A stretch of DNA of 22,495 nucleotides, taken from assembly GCA_002431805.1 (NCBI GenBank), contig DJEE01000146.1, forward strand, positions 204 through 22,698, written 5' to 3'. A program made the position numbers and the translations under genes. This DNA is from Eggerthellaceae bacterium UBA5906. Its GTDB lineage: Bacteria > Actinomycetota > Coriobacteriia > Coriobacteriales > Eggerthellaceae. The notes beneath the pieces were generated by a model. That model worked only from the letters and a program-made list of their open reading frames with translations. It ran no database searches and was not told where the DNA came from. Below, one piece after another: positions 1 to 7,605 of the stretch (positions are counted from its first letter, which is position 1; every line of letters starts with the position of its first letter).

Positions 1-42
1 CCGCCGTGTGAAGGCGATGCTCTCCCGCTGAGCCAAGCGACC
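1..42 (-). tRNA. tRNA-Val (anticodon CAC), 5' part only, cut by window edge
   Basis: Read on the minus strand, the first 42 bases give a 7-nt acceptor strand GGTCGCT, TG at positions 8-9, a D-arm with GCTC/GAGC and the loop AGCGGGA, and an anticodon stem TCGCC/GGCGG closing a 7-nt loop TTCACAC. The anticodon is therefore CAC, which decodes the valine codon GUG. The T-arm and the 3' acceptor strand lie outside the window, so the acceptor stem cannot be checked. The arm geometry and anticodon loop are seen directly; the identity follows from the anticodon. Confidence 0.85.
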
Positions 43-72
43 GAATTGCGTACTCCGTAGCGCGCTCGATAT

Positions 73-101
73 ATACTAGAGGAATGTCCCCTACCATGCA
101 A
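73..101 (-). promoter_or_regulatory. Candidate promoter of the tRNA-Val
   Basis: On the minus strand TTGCAT (96-101) lies 17 bases before TAGTAT (73-78). The expected start near 66 would give a leader of about 24 nt before the tRNA. The -35 match is weak (3 of 6) and the -10 match moderate (4 of 6), but spacing and position fit a tRNA promoter. Confidence 0.45.
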
Positions 102-112
102 CCCCCAATTTC

Positions 113-130
113 AACTTTTTTGAAAAAGTT
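113..130. repeat. 18-bp A/T palindrome between divergent promoters
   Basis: AACTTTTT and AAAAAGTT form perfect 8-bp inverted arms around TG. The palindrome lies between the candidate -35 of the tRNA-Val on the minus strand and the candidate -35 of the YczE-like gene on the plus strand. It could be an operator, an UP-like A/T-rich element or simply a T-rich spacer. Only the symmetry is seen; a function is inferred. Confidence 0.4.
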
Positions 131-133
131 TGG

Positions 134-162
134 TTGCGACAAAATGCCTGCATGCCTACAAT
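134..162 (+). promoter_or_regulatory. Candidate sigma-70-type promoter of the YczE-like gene
   Basis: TTGCGA (134-139) and TACAAT (157-162) are separated by exactly 17 bases, with an A/T-rich stretch directly upstream. A start near 169 leaves a leader of about 66 nt to the ATG at 235. This position also argues against the longer reading frame beginning at 130, which would run through the promoter. Confidence 0.6.
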
Positions 163-234
163 TGTTATAGGGTATGCGCGCAGCTGCACCTAACGCAGCG
201 CAAAACCCTCCACCCTCCAACAGAAAGAAGCAAC

Positions 235-891
235 ATGAAGCAACTAGCGGGACGCTGGTGCCTGCTGGCCATCGGTATCGTCGTAATGGCCCTGGGTATC
301 GTTATCGTAACGAAATCGGCTACGGGTAACACCCCCATCTCGTCAACGGGGTACGTGTTGAGCGTGGCGTTTCCCAGCGTTTCCTACGGCGTGTTCATGT
401 TCTTCTGGAACATCTTACTGCTGCTGGGGCAAGTGGTCATTCTGCGCCGCAATTTCAAGGCGCTTGCGCTTTTGCAAATCCCCATTTCAGTACTGTTCAG
501 CTTAAGCATCGACGTGTTCAACGGCATGCTTGCTTGGCTTGTTCCCGCAAACTACGCCGTATCCCTTGTGGTGCTGGCCCTTGGCATCGTCACGCTTGCG
601 CTGGGCGTTTCGTGCACGGTTGTTGCCAATGTGGCTATGAACTGCGGCGAAGCACTGGTGGCGGCCATCACCAGCAAAACCGGCTGGAACTTCGGCCATA
701 CAAAAGTTGGCTTCGACGTCAGCTGCGTCATCATCGCCTGCAGCGTGTCGTTTGCCACCATGGGCACGCTGGTAGGCGTGCGCGAGGGCACGGTAGCCGC
801 CGCGGTGATCACCGGCTTTGTGGTGAACTTCTTCGTCCGCATCATGGGCGGCACCCGCCCAGCTTTAGGCGCGCATCAACAAGAAGCGTAA
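235..891 (+). CDS. YczE/YyaS/YitT-like integral membrane protein (DUF6198 type)
   Basis: This 218-residue protein is almost entirely hydrophobic. I see about five membrane segments, near residues 8-26, 50-70, 77-102, 108-130 and 160-181, with a further hydrophobic stretch at 186-204. It carries the family-like GxTPIS segment after the first helix (residues 31-36) and a REGTVAAAVITG segment near the end, typical of YczE/YitT-like proteins. Their biochemical role is not established, so no substrate can be given. I chose the ATG at 235 because a purine-rich AGAAAGAAG stretch lies just upstream and because the earlier in-frame ATG at 130 precedes the candidate promoter. The gene is monocistronic: divergent from the tRNA-Val and convergent with rlmKL, with a strong hairpin between. 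Confidence 0.8.
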   Translation: MKQLAGRWCLLAIGIVVMALGIVIVTKSATGNTPISSTGYVLSVAFPSVSYGVFMFFWNILLLLGQVVILRRNFKALALLQIPISVLFSLSIDVFNGMLAWLVPANYAVSLVVLALGIVTLALGVSCTVVANVAMNCGEALVAAITSKTGWNFGHTKVGFDVSCVIIACSVSFATMGTLVGVREGTVAAAVITGFVVNFFVRIMGGTRPALGAHQQEA

Positions 892-909
892 AGCTCACCC
901 CATTCTACG

Positions 910-951
910 AGCAGGGCCCCTGGACGCTACATGCTATCCAGGGGCCCTGCT
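910..951. terminator. Bidirectional hairpin between convergent genes
   Basis: Perfect 15-bp arms at 910-924 and 937-951 enclose a 12-nt loop, in the 84-base gap between the YczE-like gene and the end of rlmKL. No good T-run follows on either strand, so it may work by stem strength or as a 3' end stabiliser. Confidence 0.6.
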
Positions 952-975
952 ATTGAGCGGTTGATTACGCTCGCC

Positions 976-3309
976 CTACCTCACGTGCTCCACAAGGTAA
1001 CATTTGTGAATGCGGGGGTTGCGTTCGAAGTCGTGCGGGATGGTTTGTGCTGTGATGTCTTCAAGCTTCACGCCGTACTTTTCAAGCTGCTCCATATCGG
1101 GCTTGAACGAGCGCAGGTTGCAGCTAAACACCGCCACCCCGCCTTTCGTAAGCAGGCGCGACACGCCCACCAGAAGCTCTACATGGTCACGCTGCACATC
1201 CCAAGTGCGCTTGCCCATGGCCTTTGAGTTGCTGAACGTTGGCGGATCCACGAAAATCAAGTCGAACCGACGCGGGCTGCGACGGCATTCCGTAATCCAA
1301 TTCATCACATCGCCGCGCTCGAACATGTGCTGCGGCCCCACAAAGCCGTTTTGCTCCATGTTGCGCTGTGCCCAATCCAAATACGTTTGCGACAAGTCAA
1401 CCGTAACGGTTTCCACCGCTCCGCCGGCCGCCGCCTGCACGGTGGCCGAGCCCGTATAGGCAAACAGGTTCAGGAAACGCTTGCCTGCCGCCATGTTGCG
1501 CACCATGGCGCGCGTGTCGCGATGATCAAGGAACAACCCCGTGTCCAGATAGCCCGCCAGGTCAACCTCAAGCAGGCAGCCCGCCTCGTCAACATGCGTA
1601 ACGTAATTGCGCTTGCCAGCGCCCAGATATTGGCTGCCGCCCTTGTCGCGGCAACGCACCTTCGAGAACACGTGGTCGGGGCGCACGCCAAGTACCACCG
1701 GCGCCACCGTCAGGATGTCGTCGAAGCGGCGACGCGCTTTGTCTTCGTCGATAGAACGTGGCGGAGCGTATTCGGCAATATGCAGGTACGTGTTGCCCTG
1801 CGCCTGGCCCGCGCCGGTGTACACGTCAATTGCAGCCGCGTAATCGGGCAGGTCGGCGTCGTACACGCGATAGCACGTAACGCCTTCGCGACGAGCCCAC
1901 TTGCGGCGTTCCTTGGCCACTTTGCGCAGGCGGTCGGCAAACTGCTGCGAGGTTTGTTCGAACACCTCTACCTTATGCTCGGCGCCGCCGTTGCTGTCGG
2001 GAATGATAGCCGTTGCCATCTGCGCAGGCGGGCGCAAAAACAGCATGGCTTCGGTTTCCACGCGGCCACGGCCAAAGCGTAGCGTGTCGGCCGCGTCAAC
2101 GCCAAAGCGGCCTTGCACGCCTTCTCCACCGGCCACCACGTACAAGCTGTCCGCAGGCACAGCCTGCGCGGCCTTCACGAACGCGGCGGCTTCGGCCTGC
2201 GCTCGGGCATCGGACTGCACGCGGTCGCCCGCCGGCAGGTTCGATGCAACCAGACACGGGCACAGCTTGTCCTGGCTTTTCGCCTGCTGGGCTGCAGAAA
2301 GACGCTCGGCAACCGTGCAGGCGCGCTGCGCCATGTCGGCCACGGTATGCGCGTCACCGGCTTCGATGCTTACCACCTGGCGCAAACCTGCACGCTTGGC
2401 GCGGGCGCGGGCGCGCGCGATGGCCGGGCTTGACGTGCAAGCGCCCACAAAACGCACGCGCTCCAAATCCGGGCGATCGGACGCCGAGGCGCTTGCCGCC
2501 CCTTCGCCGCCAACAGCCTCTAGGCCTTCCTCAAAACGCTCGTCGGCTTCATCGAGCAACCGCTCCCACGCGTGTTCGTCAAACGCAGCCCAGCCCTCAA
2601 AGCCCCAGCGGTCACGCGCCAGGCCGGGGGCCATATCACACGCAACGCCCGCGGCTTCCACCACCAACGAGCCGTCGCCGCACGCTGGATCAACCAGCGC
2701 CGCGGTTTTACACATGCCCTCCCATTCGGCCATGGCAAGCGCGCCGGCCGAAAGCGCGCATTCCAGCGGCGCGTCCTGGCCAGCATCGGGCTCAAGGTAG
2801 GCGCGGGCGTACAGCGATTCGCCCGACAAGTCCAGCGAGATGGTGGCGCGGTTTTCGCGAATGCGCACGTCAATGCTGGCATCGGGATCGGCGCTGTCCA
2901 CGTTCGGACGCACACCGGTGCGCTCGCGCAGCGCGTCGCAAATGCCGTCCTTCACCTTCAGCTCCGTGAAATGCGTGTTGCGCAGCTCTTCGTTCATGCC
3001 GTGCGCATGCACCGCGATGCTTGCGCCCGGGGCGATAACCTCATGCCAGGGGATGCGGCGGATGCCCTCGTACAGCAAGTATGCGTCGCCGGCGTTCACG
3101 CGCTTGACCACCAGCGTTACACGCGACGCTAAGCGCGACCACAGGCACACGCGCTGAGCCACCGCAGCCGTGCCGTAAAACGCCACGCCGCCGTGCAAGG
3201 GACGCACGCGCTTAGCACGCAAGCGCTTCAGCTCGGCCGCCAAAAACTGCTCGAACCCCGCCAAACAGCTGGCGAACAGCTCGTATTCAACAAATTCAGG
3301 AGAAGTCAT
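976..3309 (-). CDS. rlmKL: Bifunctional 23S rRNA guanine methyltransferase RlmKL
   Basis: The 777-residue protein has the two-enzyme layout of E. coli RlmKL (702 residues). An N-terminal THUMP region ends near the LDLSGESLYARAY segment (159-171). It is followed by an RlmL-type methyltransferase (normally m2G2445) with SAM motif DPACGDGS at 207-214. The C-terminal RlmK half (normally m7G2069) has FLNLFAYTGSAT at 612-623 and DPPTFSNSK at 688-696. The RlmL catalytic motif, usually NPPYG(E/D)R, reads NLPAGDR at 357-363, so its activity is doubtful while the RlmK half looks intact. A low-complexity acidic and Ala/Ser-rich insert lies near 252-280. I chose the ATG at 3309 because AAAGG stands 7 bases upstream; a start ten codons earlier has no such support. 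It follows rpoD on the same strand behind a terminator. Confidence 0.93.
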   Translation of the reverse strand: MTSPEFVEYELFASCLAGFEQFLAAELKRLRAKRVRPLHGGVAFYGTAAVAQRVCLWSRLASRVTLVVKRVNAGDAYLLYEGIRRIPWHEVIAPGASIAVHAHGMNEELRNTHFTELKVKDGICDALRERTGVRPNVDSADPDASIDVRIRENRATISLDLSGESLYARAYLEPDAGQDAPLECALSAGALAMAEWEGMCKTAALVDPACGDGSLVVEAAGVACDMAPGLARDRWGFEGWAAFDEHAWERLLDEADERFEEGLEAVGGEGAASASASDRPDLERVRFVGACTSSPAIARARARAKRAGLRQVVSIEAGDAHTVADMAQRACTVAERLSAAQQAKSQDKLCPCLVASNLPAGDRVQSDARAQAEAAAFVKAAQAVPADSLYVVAGGEGVQGRFGVDAADTLRFGRGRVETEAMLFLRPPAQMATAIIPDSNGGAEHKVEVFEQTSQQFADRLRKVAKERRKWARREGVTCYRVYDADLPDYAAAIDVYTGAGQAQGNTYLHIAEYAPPRSIDEDKARRRFDDILTVAPVVLGVRPDHVFSKVRCRDKGGSQYLGAGKRNYVTHVDEAGCLLEVDLAGYLDTGLFLDHRDTRAMVRNMAAGKRFLNLFAYTGSATVQAAAGGAVETVTVDLSQTYLDWAQRNMEQNGFVGPQHMFERGDVMNWITECRRSPRRFDLIFVDPPTFSNSKAMGKRTWDVQRDHVELLVGVSRLLTKGGVAVFSCNLRSFKPDMEQLEKYGVKLEDITAQTIPHDFERNPRIHKCYLVEHVR

Positions 3310-3362
3310 TTCGGTGCCTTTCACGGGCGTCGAACACAACGAACAACAGTATTGATCATGCG

Positions 3363-3393
3363 AAAAGAAACGCGGGTCTTACGACCCGCGTTT
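3363..3393 (-). terminator. Intrinsic terminator after rpoD
   Basis: On the minus strand, 11-bp perfect arms (3368-3378 with 3383-3393) enclose a TTAC/GTAA tetraloop and are followed by TTTC and TTTT-containing sequence. The stem begins 3 bases after the rpoD stop codon. Confidence 0.8.
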
Positions 3394-3396
3394 CCC

Positions 3397-4656
3397 TTAA
3401 TCTTCCAGGTAATCCTTCAACTTCGAGCTGCGGGAAGGATGACGCAGCTTTGCAAGCGTTTTGCTTTCGATTTGGCGAATGCGCTCGCGCGTAACGCCGA
3501 ACTCGCGTCCCACTTCCTCAAGCGTGCGCGGGTGGCCGTCTTCCAAACCAAAACGCAGGCTGATGACCTTGCGTTCACGCTCGGCCAAACCGTCGAGCAC
3601 CTTCGACAGCTGCTCTTGTAGCATGCTGAAGCTTGCGGCGTCGGGCGGCACCACGGCAGCGTCGTCTTCGATGAAGTCGCCCAGCTGGGAATCTTCTTCT
3701 TCGCCGATAGGCGTTTCCAAAGACACCGGCTCTTGGCTGATCTTCTGGATTTCACGCACGCGCTCGGCCGGTAAGCCCATTTCCTTGCCGATTTCCTCGG
3801 GCGTTGGCTCGCGGCCAAGCTCCTGCAAAAGCTGACGCTGAATGCGCACCAGTTTGTTGATGGTTTCAACCATGTGCACCGGAATGCGGATGGTGCGTGC
3901 CTGGTCGGCGATAGCGCGCGTGATGGCCTGGCGAATCCACCACGTGGCGTACGTGGAGAATTTGAAGCCCTTCGTGTAATCGAACTTCTCAACCGCGCGG
4001 ATAAGGCCCAGGTTGCCTTCCTGGATAAGGTCCAAGAACAGCATGCCGCGGCCAACATAGCGCTTAGCGATGGAAACCACCAGACGCAGGTTTGCCTCGA
4101 TAAGCTGCTGCTTGGCGTCTAAGCCCACCTGCTCAACGCGGCCCAGGCGACGCTTCTCGCGGCGATCGAGCTCGCGGCCTTCTTCTTCGGCCTTGTCAAG
4201 CTCGGCCGTAGCGGCAACGCCAGCCTCAATCTTCATGGCCAGGTCAATCTCTTCCGCAGCGGTAAGCAGCGGCACCTTGCCGATTTCCTTCAGGTACATG
4301 CGCACCGGGTCGCCCGTAAGCATGGTGACGTTGGCGGCTTCGTTGCGCTTGCGCACCGAGCTGCGCGTTTTCTTCGTGCGCACCTTCGGCAGCGACACAT
4401 CGGAAGCGGCCTTCAGCTCTTCCTCAGGAATGCCTTCAAGCAGGTCTTCCTCTTCGCCATCTTCGTTGATGTTGGATTCCGGCTTTTCGTCGGACGGAGC
4501 CTCGGTGCTGCTCATATCGGGCTCGACGTCTTCCGCGTCAAGCACGTCCTCGTCCTCCAGCACTTCTTCCTCCACGGCTGGTGCGGCCTTGGCGGCAGCC
4601 TTCGCGGATTGTTTCGCTTTGGAAGCAGTTGCTTGGTTCTTCGAAGCTTGAGCCAC
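3397..4656 (-). CDS. rpoD: RNA polymerase primary sigma factor RpoD (sigma-70 family)
   Basis: This 419-residue protein has a charged, acidic N-terminus (about 28-82) in place of a long region 1.1. Region 1.2 follows with [17 protein letters not shown] (115-131). Region 2 carries the RpoD core-binding and -10 recognition segments, including [12 protein letters not shown] and [13 protein letters not shown] (194-245). Region 3 follows, and then region 4 with [20 protein letters not shown] (378-397), which binds the -35 element. It directs housekeeping transcription. I prefer the GTG at 4656 because AAAGGAAG sits 5 bases upstream. The ATG at 4698 lies inside a terminator-like hairpin and has no good ribosome binding site. 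It lies between priA (upstream) and rlmKL (downstream) on the same strand, each gap holding a hairpin. Confidence 0.96.
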   Translation of the reverse strand: MAQASKNQATASKAKQSAKAAAKAAPAVEEEVLEDEDVLDAEDVEPDMSSTEAPSDEKPESNINEDGEEEDLLEGIPEEELKAASDVSLPKVRTKKTRSSVRKRNEAANVTMLTGDPVRMYLKEIGKVPLLTAAEEIDLAMKIEAGVAATAELDKAEEEGRELDRREKRRLGRVEQVGLDAKQQLIEANLRLVVSIAKRYVGRGMLFLDLIQEGNLGLIRAVEKFDYTKGFKFSTYATWWIRQAITRAIADQARTIRIPVHMVETINKLVRIQRQLLQELGREPTPEEIGKEMGLPAERVREIQKISQEPVSLETPIGEEEDSQLGDFIEDDAAVVPPDAASFSMLQEQLSKVLDGLAERERKVISLRFGLEDGHPRTLEEVGREFGVTRERIRQIESKTLAKLRHPSRSSKLKDYLED

Positions 4657-4678
4657 GTGTTCTTCCTTTCGACAGGAT

Positions 4679-4712
4679 AAAAAACGCCCCGGTTGCATTC
4701 CGCAAAAGGGCG
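4679..4712 (-). terminator. Terminator-like hairpin with T-run in the rpoD leader
   Basis: On the minus strand CGCCCT (4712-4707) pairs with GGGGCG (4690-4685), then a small internal loop, then TTGC pairs with GCAA around a 5-nt loop. Six T residues follow at once (4684-4679). The T-run ends only 22 bases before the rpoD GTG. It may end the priA transcript, or attenuate a transcript begun at the candidate promoter at 4730-4758. Confidence 0.65.
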
Positions 4713-4729
4713 CAAAGATGCATCAAATT

Positions 4730-4758
4730 AAGATAGCATAATTCGCCCAGTTGGAAAA
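4730..4758 (-). promoter_or_regulatory. Candidate rpoD promoter between priA and the leader hairpin
   Basis: On the minus strand TTTTCC (4758-4753) and TATCTT (4735-4730) are 17 bases apart. The -35 match is poor and the -10 match moderate. If it is real, the transcript would start near 4723 and read into the hairpin at 4679-4712. Confidence 0.3.
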
Positions 4759-4778
4759 GGGTAAACGCAAAAGTTAGC

Positions 4779-7181
4779 TTACAGAAGGTCGTCAGGGTCG
4801 ACGTCTACCGCTACGTTTACCCATTTGTCGGCTTTGCGATGACGAAAATACGGCAGCAACACCTCCGAGATGTTCGCGGTTGCCGGGCACTTCACCACCA
4901 CGTGCCAGCGATACGTGTTTCGCAGCTTCGCAAGCACGCACGGCGTTGCGGGCAGCACGCTCCACGCATCCCCGCCCCAGCTGTGCACGGCCTCGTCTAA
5001 GTCGCGCTGAATCTCTTTTGCAAGCGCCTGCACATCAGGCTCGTGCGCACCCCAAACCAGCACGTTGGCCATGCGAACGTAGGGCGGATAACCCAACAGT
5101 CGACGTTTTGGCAGTTCGTCGCGCAAAAACAGCGCGCGATCGTAACGCGCGGCAGCCCGAATAGGCGCAGCGTCCGATTCATAGGTTTGCACCAACACGC
5201 GCCCTGGCAGCTGTGCGCGACCCGCTCGGCCGGCCACCTGCTCAATCAAATCGAACGTGCGCTCATGCGCACGATAGTCCGGCAGTTGCAACTGCGTGTC
5301 GGCGTTAATGACGCCCACCAGCGTCACATCGTCGAAGTCAAGGCCCTTCGCTATCATCTGTGTGCCCAAAAGCACGGCGGCGTTGGCAGCGGCAAACTGC
5401 TCAAGCAAGCGCTGGTGCGCGCCTTTCCCGCTGGTGGTGTCCGCGTCCATGCGAATGATGGGCACATCCGGCCCCACGCCCTCCATGGCGTCAAGCACCA
5501 CGCGCAGCTCGTCTTCCACGCGCTGCGTACCGGCGCCGAACTTCTTCAAGTACGGGCTTTTGCACTTCGGGCACACCGGCGGCGTGGCCTGGCGGTAACC
5601 GCAGTGATGGCAAATAAGGAAATTGCCGCGCTCGTGGTAGGTAAGCGATGTTTCGCAATGCGGGCATTTTGGGACGAAACCGCATTCGCGGCATAGCAAA
5701 AACTTCGCAAACCCGCGCTGATTGAGCAGCAGCACCGCCTTGCGCCCGGCCGACAGCTCCTCCTGCAACGCTCGCATAAGCGCCGCCGAAAACATAGAGC
5801 GCGACCCTTCGGCGAACTCTCGCGCCATGTCCACCACGCGCACTTCGGGCATGGGACGGCCGTTGGCGCGTTCGGGCAGCAGCACCTGATGCCACTGCGG
5901 GTTTTTCGCACACTGATACAGCGACTCGATGGAAGGCGTGGCGCTGCCGAGCACCACCGCCGCACCGCTGCGCTGCGCCATCCACACGGCAACATCGCGC
6001 GCGTGGTAACGCGGCGCGCTATCTTGCTTGTAGCTGCCCTCATGTTCTTCGTCTATGACGATCAGGCCCACGTTGGCAAGCGGCGTGAACAGCGCGCTGC
6101 GCGCACCCACCACCACACGCGCCGCGCCGCTGCGGATGAAACCCCACTGGTCATAGCGCTCACCTGCCGACATGCGCGAATGCATAACGGCCACGGTATC
6201 GCCGAAGCGCCCGCGAAAGCGCCCCACCGTTTGCGGCGTAAGCGAAATTTCAGGCACCAGCACGCATGCGGTGCGCCCGGCGGCTAGCACGCGCTCGATT
6301 GCCTGCAGATACACCTCGGTTTTGCCCGAGCCGGTAACGCCATCCACCAGCACCACGTGCCCATCGCCCGCCTCGCACGCATGCTGTATAGCCTCCAGCG
6401 CCTCAGCCTGCCCAGCGGTAAGCTGCGGTTTTGCAGAGGGAACGCGTGGCCGGTTGACATCGGTTACCGGTATTTGACCGACAGCTGTGCCCTGCTCTAC
6501 CCCACGCATGCGACGACGGTGCACGATGCGCACCACATCTTTGCTCTCAAGGGCCTTAAGCGTTGAGGATACTGCCCCGAACTGAGCCGTCAGCTCCGCC
6601 ACGCGCAGCTGACCACCGCGCAGCGCTTCAACCACCTGCGCCTGCTTCACCGCGTTTTTACGCGGAACGAACGTGGAGAGCGCCGTGCCCGGAACCACCC
6701 AGCGGTCATCCACCTGCCCGACCGTCGGCTGTTCAAGCCTCCAGCGTCCATCGCGCCCACGCACCATGCGCGGCACGCCGCCGGGCGGCGTGAACAGGCG
6801 AACGCATGCAGAAAGCGGCGCGATATAGCGCTCCGACAACCATTGCGCGCACGCGGCGCCTTCCTCATCGAAATACGGCCGGCTTACTGCGCGCACGATG
6901 CCCTTCAACTTGCGCGCGTCCACGTCATGCGGCCAATCGGGGCCCCCGGCCTGCCCACATTCGCGGATGTCAACCACAAAGCCAATGGCTTGACGATGCC
7001 CGAACGGCACAAGCACCGCCGCGCCTACCTCAATCGTATAATCGTGACCAGAAGCGGCACCCTCTTCATCCCCCGCACCTTCGCATGCAGCAGCGAACAA
7101 ACCCTCTTCGGGGATTGCGTAGGTATATGGCGTATCAAGCGCCTGAGTTGGTATGTCTAAAATGACCGATGCTAGTTTCAT
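4779..7181 (-). CDS. priA: Primosomal protein N' / replication restart helicase PriA
   Basis: This 800-residue 3'-to-5' DNA helicase reloads the replisome at stalled forks. The N-terminal DNA-binding region is followed by helicase motifs: Walker A GVTGSGKT (281-288), DEEH (377-380), GSATPS (412-417), and the motif V/VI region with GTQMIAKGLDF (606-616) and QVAGRAGR (648-655). Between the helicase lobes the zinc-binding insert has all eight cysteines (497, 500, 506, 509, 524, 527, 537, 540). I chose the ATG at 7181 because the protein then begins directly with the family N-terminus (KLASVILD). No usable Shine-Dalgarno sequence precedes it, but an extended -10 element ends 7 bases upstream, so a leaderless mRNA is plausible. 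Confidence 0.96.
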   Translation of the reverse strand: MKLASVILDIPTQALDTPYTYAIPEEGLFAAACEGAGDEEGAASGHDYTIEVGAAVLVPFGHRQAIGFVVDIRECGQAGGPDWPHDVDARKLKGIVRAVSRPYFDEEGAACAQWLSERYIAPLSACVRLFTPPGGVPRMVRGRDGRWRLEQPTVGQVDDRWVVPGTALSTFVPRKNAVKQAQVVEALRGGQLRVAELTAQFGAVSSTLKALESKDVVRIVHRRRMRGVEQGTAVGQIPVTDVNRPRVPSAKPQLTAGQAEALEAIQHACEAGDGHVVLVDGVTGSGKTEVYLQAIERVLAAGRTACVLVPEISLTPQTVGRFRGRFGDTVAVMHSRMSAGERYDQWGFIRSGAARVVVGARSALFTPLANVGLIVIDEEHEGSYKQDSAPRYHARDVAVWMAQRSGAAVVLGSATPSIESLYQCAKNPQWHQVLLPERANGRPMPEVRVVDMAREFAEGSRSMFSAALMRALQEELSAGRKAVLLLNQRGFAKFLLCRECGFVPKCPHCETSLTYHERGNFLICHHCGYRQATPPVCPKCKSPYLKKFGAGTQRVEDELRVVLDAMEGVGPDVPIIRMDADTTSGKGAHQRLLEQFAAANAAVLLGTQMIAKGLDFDDVTLVGVINADTQLQLPDYRAHERTFDLIEQVAGRAGRAQLPGRVLVQTYESDAAPIRAAARYDRALFLRDELPKRRLLGYPPYVRMANVLVWGAHEPDVQALAKEIQRDLDEAVHSWGGDAWSVLPATPCVLAKLRNTYRWHVVVKCPATANISEVLLPYFRHRKADKWVNVAVDVDPDDLL

Positions 7182-7188
7182 GCCCCAC

Positions 7189-7197
7189 AGTATACCA
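7189..7197 (-). promoter_or_regulatory. Extended -10 promoter element directly before the priA start
   Basis: On the minus strand TGGTATACT fits the extended -10 pattern TGnTATAnT. Its last base (7189) is 7 nt from the A of the priA ATG (7181), so transcription is expected to begin at or next to the start codon. No convincing -35 is seen, which is common for extended -10 promoters. Confidence 0.55.
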
Positions 7198-7272
7198 GTT
7201 CCGCGCCGATTCTGGCACAAAATACGAACAAATGGCCGTTTTTCGAAGGGTAAATATTTTCAAAATTAGGTC

Positions 7273-7300
7273 TTGCGCTGCTGACGCATTCCCGTATAAT
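7273..7300 (+). promoter_or_regulatory. Promoter of tRNA-Ala
   Basis: A perfect TATAAT (7295-7300) stands 16 bases after TTGCGC (7273-7278). The predicted start near 7307 gives a leader of about 12 nt to the tRNA at 7319. Confidence 0.75.
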
Positions 7301-7318
7301 AGCTAACGCACCTTGTTC

Positions 7319-7394
7319 GGGGCCTTAGCTCAGCTGGGAGAGCGCATGGCTGGCAGCCATGAGGTCAGGGGTTCGATCCCCCTAGGCTCCACCA
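7319..7394 (+). tRNA. tRNA-Ala (anticodon GGC), CCA encoded
   Basis: The 76 bases fold as a standard cloverleaf. The acceptor strands GGGGCCT and AGGCTCC contain the G3:U70 wobble pair that marks alanine tRNAs. The D-arm is GCTC/GAGC, the anticodon stem is CATGG/CCATG around CTGGCAG (anticodon GGC, codon GCC), and the T-arm is AGGGG/CCCCT around TTCGATC. The 3' CCA is in the DNA. It has its own promoter and terminator. Confidence 0.98.
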
Positions 7395-7402
7395 AACTTT
7401 CA

Positions 7403-7433
7403 GGTTCGGCGTTTGCCGAACCTTTTTTATTTT
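7403..7433 (+). terminator. Intrinsic terminator of tRNA-Ala
   Basis: GGTTCGGC (7403-7410) pairs perfectly with GCCGAACC (7415-7422) across a GTTT loop. A run of six T, an A and further T residues follow (7423-7433). Confidence 0.93.
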
Positions 7434-7523
7434 CACAGCTAGCAAAACTGGACTTATGGGGATGAACTCCACCTAAAAGCAATCGGTAACGCAGGTTGAC
7501 GATGGAAAAGCGGGCTCAAACGT

Positions 7524-7605
7524 ATAGGGCCACCGTGAACACTCCCTCCGTCCCCGCGTTCACGCATACCTCACGTTCACGTTTGCCTTCTCGTTCGCGC
7601 CCTAT
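7524..7605. repeat. Repeat block with nested inverted and direct repeats behind the histidine kinase
   Basis: ATAGGGC (7524-7530) and GCCCTAT (7599-7605) form 7-bp outer arms; the right arm overlaps the kinase stop codon. Inside, CGTGAAC (7534-7540) is the inverse of two direct copies of CGTTCACG (7557-7564 and 7574-7581), spaced 17 bp apart. It may be a structured 3' end of the kinase transcript or a set of protein sites. Apart from this block I see no gene or clear signal between 7434 and 7601. Confidence 0.4.

Noticed and set aside
4657..4698. Earlier ATG start for rpoD
   Set aside because: It falls inside the leader hairpin and T-run and lacks a ribosome binding site. The GTG at 4656 has AAAGGAAG at good spacing.
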